Assembly (NCBI GenBank): GCA_030602845.1
Contig: JAUVYZ010000125.1
Location: forward strand, 1 to 6,255
DNA length: 6,255 nucleotides
Source: Phycisphaerae bacterium
GTDB taxonomy: Bacteria; Planctomycetota; Phycisphaerae; Sedimentisphaerales; Anaerobacaceae
Reading direction: 5' to 3'
Position numbers and translations under genes: made by a program. Below, piece after piece: positions 1 through 3,334 of the stretch (position 1 is its first letter; each line of letters opens with the position of its first letter). The notes under the pieces are model-generated. The model saw only the letters and a list, made by a program, of their open reading frames with translations. It had not been told where the DNA came from and did no database searches.

Positions 1-1334
1 CACGAGCCGTGGCAGCAGCCCCTCCTGTTGCTGGAACCTTCCCAGCCGTAGAATCGTCCGTCCGCTGTGCGGAAGCAGGTCTGGGTGCGCAGCGTGCTGA
101 TATTGAACAGAGCCGCCTCCTTCACTACATCAGGCAGCGTACTTTCGCAGAAAGTCCGCACAAAGCCGACGGTCGCTTGCTCGAGCTTTGCAAGCTGCGG
201 CGCCACCTTCTCGGCCACGTCCCATGCGTCAGGATATTGCGTCGTGTAATAGTTGCCGATTCGGTCTTCATCTCGGTTTTTCGGCGTCCAGGTATAGCGG
301 TTGGGGAAGTGCCAGGTAATCAGGAACGTTACCTCTTTTGTTGCGTGCGGCGGCAGCGTTACCTCAACGGCAAGCGATGCCATCGGCGTATCCTCTCCGG
401 TGGCTTTGCGCTCCTGGAGTTTGCCATCGTTACTGAAGTCGTCCCAGAAATCCAGTGCCGAGCTGCCCCAGCCTTCCCTGGTCCAGGCCGTGCGGTAGGT
501 AACATTAGCTTCGGCAGTGGTGGTCAGCGCTATCGTGCCCCACTGCTCAGCCCTCGGAGCCACGCCTTTAGAATCCATAAAGATTCCCTGAACATTTTGG
601 CCTTTGCGGAACTGGTTACGATTGGCTCTGCCGCCGACAGCCACGAGGTCGCCTTTCCAATCCTTCCTCTTACCCGAACCGTCTATGCCGATGAAGTTGG
701 GCATACTGCCGCAGACCGAGGCGGTTACCGGCTTGCCGGTCTTATTGACAAGCACGTACCGCAGGACAGCAACGGGTATGCCGCTGGCCTCGGCGTCGGC
801 GGGGATAAGCGGATTGAACGCCTTGATGCGGACATCGAGCGGCACATCGGGGTCGGAAAGATACACCTGTCCCAGCGGGTAGGCGGCGGCGAAGGAGCAT
901 TTGCGGAACCGCGGCAGACCGTGGTTGGGCACCGTGCTGCCGTGGCTTTCTTCGTAATCCGAGAGCTCAATCGGGCCCTCAATTGCACGCGTAACCGTCT
1001 GCTCACCAGCCGTTTTAGCATAAAGCGCAAAGAACGAACCTGTCCGCCCTCTCATCGGGACAAACCCCTTGGCGGCGCGGTTCATAATCTCCCAGTCGCG
1101 CAGGTCGCCACGCCCACCGAGAGAAACGGTTCCTGTGCCGATGCCGCCTAAAGGAAGGGCAATGCGGCCAAGGTGGCTGTGGTCATAGCGTTTTAGAATG
1201 GGCCAGTTTTCATAATCGAACTCAATTCTCGATTCTCGAATCTCGATTCCCGTTTCTCGAATCTTGATTCCCGAATCGAGTATCGGGCATCCTGCAACTA
1301 TCGTTACCATTGAGATTAACAATAACTTTCTCAT
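1..1334 (-). CDS. GH116-family beta-glycosidase, predicted lipoprotein (3' partial)
   Basis: The frame is open from the ATG at 1332-1334 to the window edge (444 complete codons), so the C-terminus is missing. Residues 1-16 form a lipoprotein signal: a basic start (MRK), a hydrophobic stretch and a VAGC lipobox with Cys16. Residues 22-42 are a 7-residue tandem repeat acting as a spacer. The GH116 N-terminal domain begins near residue 44, with the family signature PLGGIGTGTVSLGGRGDL followed by RDWEIMN (residues 61-85). A long beta-sandwich follows with blocks such as 'TWHFPNRYTW', and the fragment ends in 'WEGSSNRRGCCHGSC', which normally leads into the (alpha/alpha)6 catalytic domain. The family's glutamate nucleophile and aspartate acid/base lie beyond the edge, so activity cannot be judged. 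Known GH116 members are exo-acting beta-glucosidases, beta-xylosidases, N-acetylglucosaminidases and glucosylceramidases (GBA2); the substrate here is unknown. The start is supported by AGGAG seven bases upstream and by the ATGA overlap with the preceding gene. The gene looks richer in GC than its neighbours. Confidence 0.9.
   Translation of the reverse strand, partial: MRKLLLISMVTIVAGCPILDSGIKIRETGIEIRESRIEFDYENWPILKRYDHSHLGRIALPLGGIGTGTVSLGGRGDLRDWEIMNRAAKGFVPMRGRTGSFFALYAKTAGEQTVTRAIEGPIELSDYEESHGSTVPNHGLPRFRKCSFAAAYPLGQVYLSDPDVPLDVRIKAFNPLIPADAEASGIPVAVLRYVLVNKTGKPVTASVCGSMPNFIGIDGSGKRKDWKGDLVAVGGRANRNQFRKGQNVQGIFMDSKGVAPRAEQWGTIALTTTAEANVTYRTAWTREGWGSSALDFWDDFSNDGKLQERKATGEDTPMASLAVEVTLPPHATKEVTFLITWHFPNRYTWTPKNRDEDRIGNYYTTQYPDAWDVAEKVAPQLAKLEQATVGFVRTFCESTLPDVVKEAALFNISTLRTQTCFRTADGRFYGWEGSSNRRGCCHGS
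1209..1271 (-). repeat. 21-bp in-frame tandem repeat in the lipoprotein spacer
   Basis: Three consecutive 21-base units encode GIKIRET (1251-1271), GIEIRES (1230-1250) and a degenerate RIEFDYE (1209-1229). The first two units differ at only a few bases; the third is diverged. The tract is built from ATTCGAGA/AATCGAGA words. It lies between the lipidated Cys16 and the start of the GH116 fold, so it acts as a short charged spacer. The unit length is a multiple of three, so copy-number change would alter spacer length without breaking the frame. Confidence 0.85.
1287..1334 (-). other. Lipoprotein signal peptide with VAGC lipobox
   Basis: The first 16 codons of the GH116 gene encode Arg2-Lys3, a hydrophobic core (LLLISMVTIV) and Val13-Ala14-Gly15-Cys16. 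This fits the signal peptidase II lipobox pattern [LVI][ASTVI][GAS]C. Cys16 would be lipidated and become the mature N-terminus, tethering the enzyme to a membrane. Residue +2 is Pro, not Asp, so there is no classical inner-membrane retention signal; whether that rule holds in planctomycetes is uncertain. Confidence 0.8.
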
Positions 1335-3187
1335 AATTGTTCTCCTGATGGGGGTAGTCCCAGACCTTGTAACACTTCGCGTGCCTCTTTGCCAAACGCT
1401 TTCTCGCATACTTCGATAAGTAATCGCCACCGCTCCTGCTCACTCGTATTCTCGTCGACCCTATCTTCGGCTTGCCGGGCAACATTGAACAGCTTGGTGA
1501 ACTTGTGCCAATCGGGATTTCCGTCGGGCAGCCGACAAAAATGGTCCATAATCACAAAATACAAGGCGGCGGCACCTCCATATCCCGGCGCATCCAGCAC
1601 GGTGCCTTCGGAATGCATGTACCACTTTAGAAGGTTATACAGGGCATCACGCCTATATGTATCCTTCGAAAAACCCATGAAGTAACAGTAACTGGTTCGG
1701 GCCACCTGGGTCAGCCCTTCGCCAAAGTGTCCGGTGGTTACAATAGCGGGAAAATGAAGAAACCCATGCGAAGCCTCATGATTATGACTCCCATGTGAGG
1801 GTGGGAAGGTCATCCATCCTCGAGAGATATGCAGTCTAAAATGATAGTAGAGAGAGGTCCCACTCTGGTCCAAGCGGAAACGACTTATCATTCTTTTTTT
1901 ACGCAGACGAACCTCGTCCCTGCCGGTCCAGTCCTTCAGCCATTCCATACACGCGTCCAACTCGGCCAGGAAACGCCATTTCGTTGGCACGCGTGCGGTG
2001 TACTCCTTCGGCCACGCCAATACCATATTCCTGCCAAGCAATATCTCCAGCGGCTCTTTTGTCTGGTAATTGGTCAGCGTGCCATTCTCTGTCGGATTTG
2101 GGGCTGGCCCGGGGTAAGGTTGTAACATACAGAATTTTTCGATAGCCCATAAGCGGGTTTGTTCGTCGTTTGTATGCGTGGCAATCCAGGCCCAATGCGC
2201 CGCGGCGTCGCTCATCCGATCCTTGGTTTCTGCTTCTTTTGCCTGATTCCATCTTTCTTCAAAGGATTTTTCGGGACGATAGAACTCATCTACCCTGGCC
2301 CTGGGCACCAGGTAACCTGTTAGACCATAGCGTGACACTCCATTAAAACCCCGGTCATCAAGCTCGATGAGAAACTCTTTTTTGACCCCTTTCACATTCA
2401 TCGGCTGAATGATCCTAACGCGCCCGGGACCGGAACACTCGGACAATATGAGATATTGACCTTTTATGTTTTGCTCGTGCTCGCCCGTCTTTTCAGTTAG
2501 GGTCCGGGAATTGGCAAGACCACAATCAAACAGGGTTAGACTCTCTCCATCAAAAGCCAAAACCGCATATTCGTCGACTTCGCCTTTCCAACGAAATGCC
2601 GGCTCGGTTGCTCGGTCGACGAGCGAACGGACCCGCCCCACTTTCTCTCCCCAGAATCGGCCATCTTGATTGTCGCCTGACCTCGGCACACCCTTCGAGG
2701 CAGTCGGCCCCCAGAATTGACCATCTTGAGTATAGTGTGGCTTCGGTGCATTTGGAACTCGTATCAGATTTACAAATGGCGATTGTTTCGGCCGTGTGCG
2801 TGAATAGTATGCGCGGGCCTTATGCTTTCCTCGGCCTGCTCCGACATCATGCACGGTGATTATCGCCTCGTAACCATTCTTTTTGCAGGGGTCCTGGTAC
2901 GCTAAGACTCCGCCGCGTCCCTCGAGCAGCTCCACGTAAATGAACACCCTGCGCTTGGGCAAGGGCGCAATTAACCGCACGTTACCTTCTTTAGCTTTTA
3001 CCGTATTACCTCTGATGTGAATACTACATTTTGTATCGGGCTCAGCAGAGAGCTCAAGAAACAGCGAAGCCGCTTTGGGTATTTCGTTTCGGCCCGGTAA
3101 GGGCCACTGCTCTTGCTCCACTGCGTTGATTGTCTGTGGATAAAGACATGCAAAAATGAACGCCATTATTTCTAATCGACTAAACAT
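1331..3187 (-). CDS. Putative secreted zinc metallopeptidase, gluzincin-like (HEASH...GEGL)
   Basis: From the ATG at 3185-3187 this encodes 618 residues. The protein as a whole is not recognised. The N-terminus (MFSRLEIMAFIFACLYPQTINA) looks like a signal peptide with a probable cut after INA near residue 22. Residues ~23-130 and ~195-300 look beta-rich, ~305-355 helical (FEERWNQAKEAE...AHWAWIA). The C-terminal half carries the probable catalytic site: HEASH at 470-474 (HExxH) and GEGLTQ with Glu490, 16 residues after His474. This matches the gluzincin pattern and is compatible with the M60-like pattern HExxH(8-28)E. A helical tail ends in 'FGKEAREVLQGLGLPP', which resembles the C-terminal helices of such peptidases. 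The frame stays open upstream to 3316, with a TTG at 3295 as the most distal candidate start; I prefer 3187 because it gives a compact signal peptide, but no good Shine-Dalgarno sequence supports any start (ATG at 3166 is another option). Its TGA overlaps the GH116 ATG. Protease function is inference from the motif. Confidence 0.7.
   Translation of the reverse strand: MFSRLEIMAFIFACLYPQTINAVEQEQWPLPGRNEIPKAASLFLELSAEPDTKCSIHIRGNTVKAKEGNVRLIAPLPKRRVFIYVELLEGRGGVLAYQDPCKKNGYEAIITVHDVGAGRGKHKARAYYSRTRPKQSPFVNLIRVPNAPKPHYTQDGQFWGPTASKGVPRSGDNQDGRFWGEKVGRVRSLVDRATEPAFRWKGEVDEYAVLAFDGESLTLFDCGLANSRTLTEKTGEHEQNIKGQYLILSECSGPGRVRIIQPMNVKGVKKEFLIELDDRGFNGVSRYGLTGYLVPRARVDEFYRPEKSFEERWNQAKEAETKDRMSDAAAHWAWIATHTNDEQTRLWAIEKFCMLQPYPGPAPNPTENGTLTNYQTKEPLEILLGRNMVLAWPKEYTARVPTKWRFLAELDACMEWLKDWTGRDEVRLRKKRMISRFRLDQSGTSLYYHFRLHISRGWMTFPPSHGSHNHEASHGFLHFPAIVTTGHFGEGLTQVARTSYCYFMGFSKDTYRRDALYNLLKWYMHSEGTVLDAPGYGGAAALYFVIMDHFCRLPDGNPDWHKFTKLFNVARQAEDRVDENTSEQERWRLLIEVCEKAFGKEAREVLQGLGLPPSGEQL
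1342..1346 (-). promoter_or_regulatory. Ribosome binding site (AGGAG) for the GH116 gene
   Basis: On the minus strand AGGAG is followed by seven bases (AACAATT) and then ATG at 1334. It is the only strong Shine-Dalgarno sequence found in front of a gene here and fixes the GH116 start. It lies within the codons for Ser-Gly-Glu near the end of the peptidase gene, so both genes must be on one message. Confidence 0.8.
2649..2728 (-). repeat. Pair of 20-bp direct repeats encoding QDG(Q/R)FWG
   Basis: Plus-strand copies at 2649-2668 and 2709-2728 match at 18 of 20 bases and are exactly 60 bases apart. They encode QDGRFWG and QDGQFWG, 20 residues apart, in the linker between the first and second beta-rich parts of the metallopeptidase. 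Residues between them show no clear duplication. This could be the remains of a short tandem duplication or two copies of a small structural motif. Confidence 0.6.
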
Positions 3188-3334
3188 CGAATACCGTATG
3201 CTTATCTCTTCGACTATCTTACGGGAACCCCATTTTGCAATAAGTCGTAAAATGGTTCGGCAGTTTGTCACAGCAAACTGACGGAAGGACGGCAAATCCG
3301 TCGTGCCGGAGCGGGGTTAAAAGGAATTATCCGG
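3188..3334 (-). other. Intercistronic region with three consecutive stem-loops
   Basis: This gap separates the TAG of the repeat protein (3335-3337) from the preferred peptidase start. In transcript order it holds GACGG/CCGTC at 3288-3302 (5 bp, 5-base loop), CAGTTTG/CAAACTG at 3261-3280 (7 bp, 6-base loop), and a longer imperfect stem at 3225-3258 (GAACC-ATTTT paired with AAAAT-GGTTC, two-base bulge, 12-base loop). None is followed by a run of T on the minus strand, so none is a standard intrinsic terminator. They could stabilise the upstream message or tune read-through. I see no convincing -35/-10 promoter, so co-transcription of all three genes is possible but not shown. Confidence 0.55.

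Noticed and set aside
9..1151. Long open frame on the plus strand (380 codons)
   Set aside because: It lies wholly opposite the GH116 coding frame, which has clear family motifs and a ribosome site. The plus-strand product has no recognisable domain and is rich in Arg, Gly and Ala, as expected from the complement of a GC-rich gene.
1209..1271. CRISPR array
   Set aside because: The 21-base units are contiguous with no spacers and are in frame within a gene.
1222..1485. Minus-strand open frame with Asn-Arg-Asp-Ser repeats
   Set aside because: It is the alternate frame of the peptidase C-terminus and the 21-base repeat; it runs through the ATGA junction that the two real genes explain.
3179..3187. 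Peptidase as a lipoprotein (Ile-Phe-Ala-Cys at residues 11-14)
   Set aside because: Phe at the -2 position is unusual for a lipobox, and a signal peptidase I site after Ile-Asn-Ala is more plausible.
3261..3280. Intrinsic terminator for the repeat protein
   Set aside because: The 7-bp stem is perfect but no T-run follows on the minus strand, and the stem is not GC-rich.
3225..3334. Sigma-70-type promoter for the peptidase-GH116 pair
   Set aside because: TTGCTG and GTGACA resemble -35 boxes but no acceptable -10 box lies at the right spacing.
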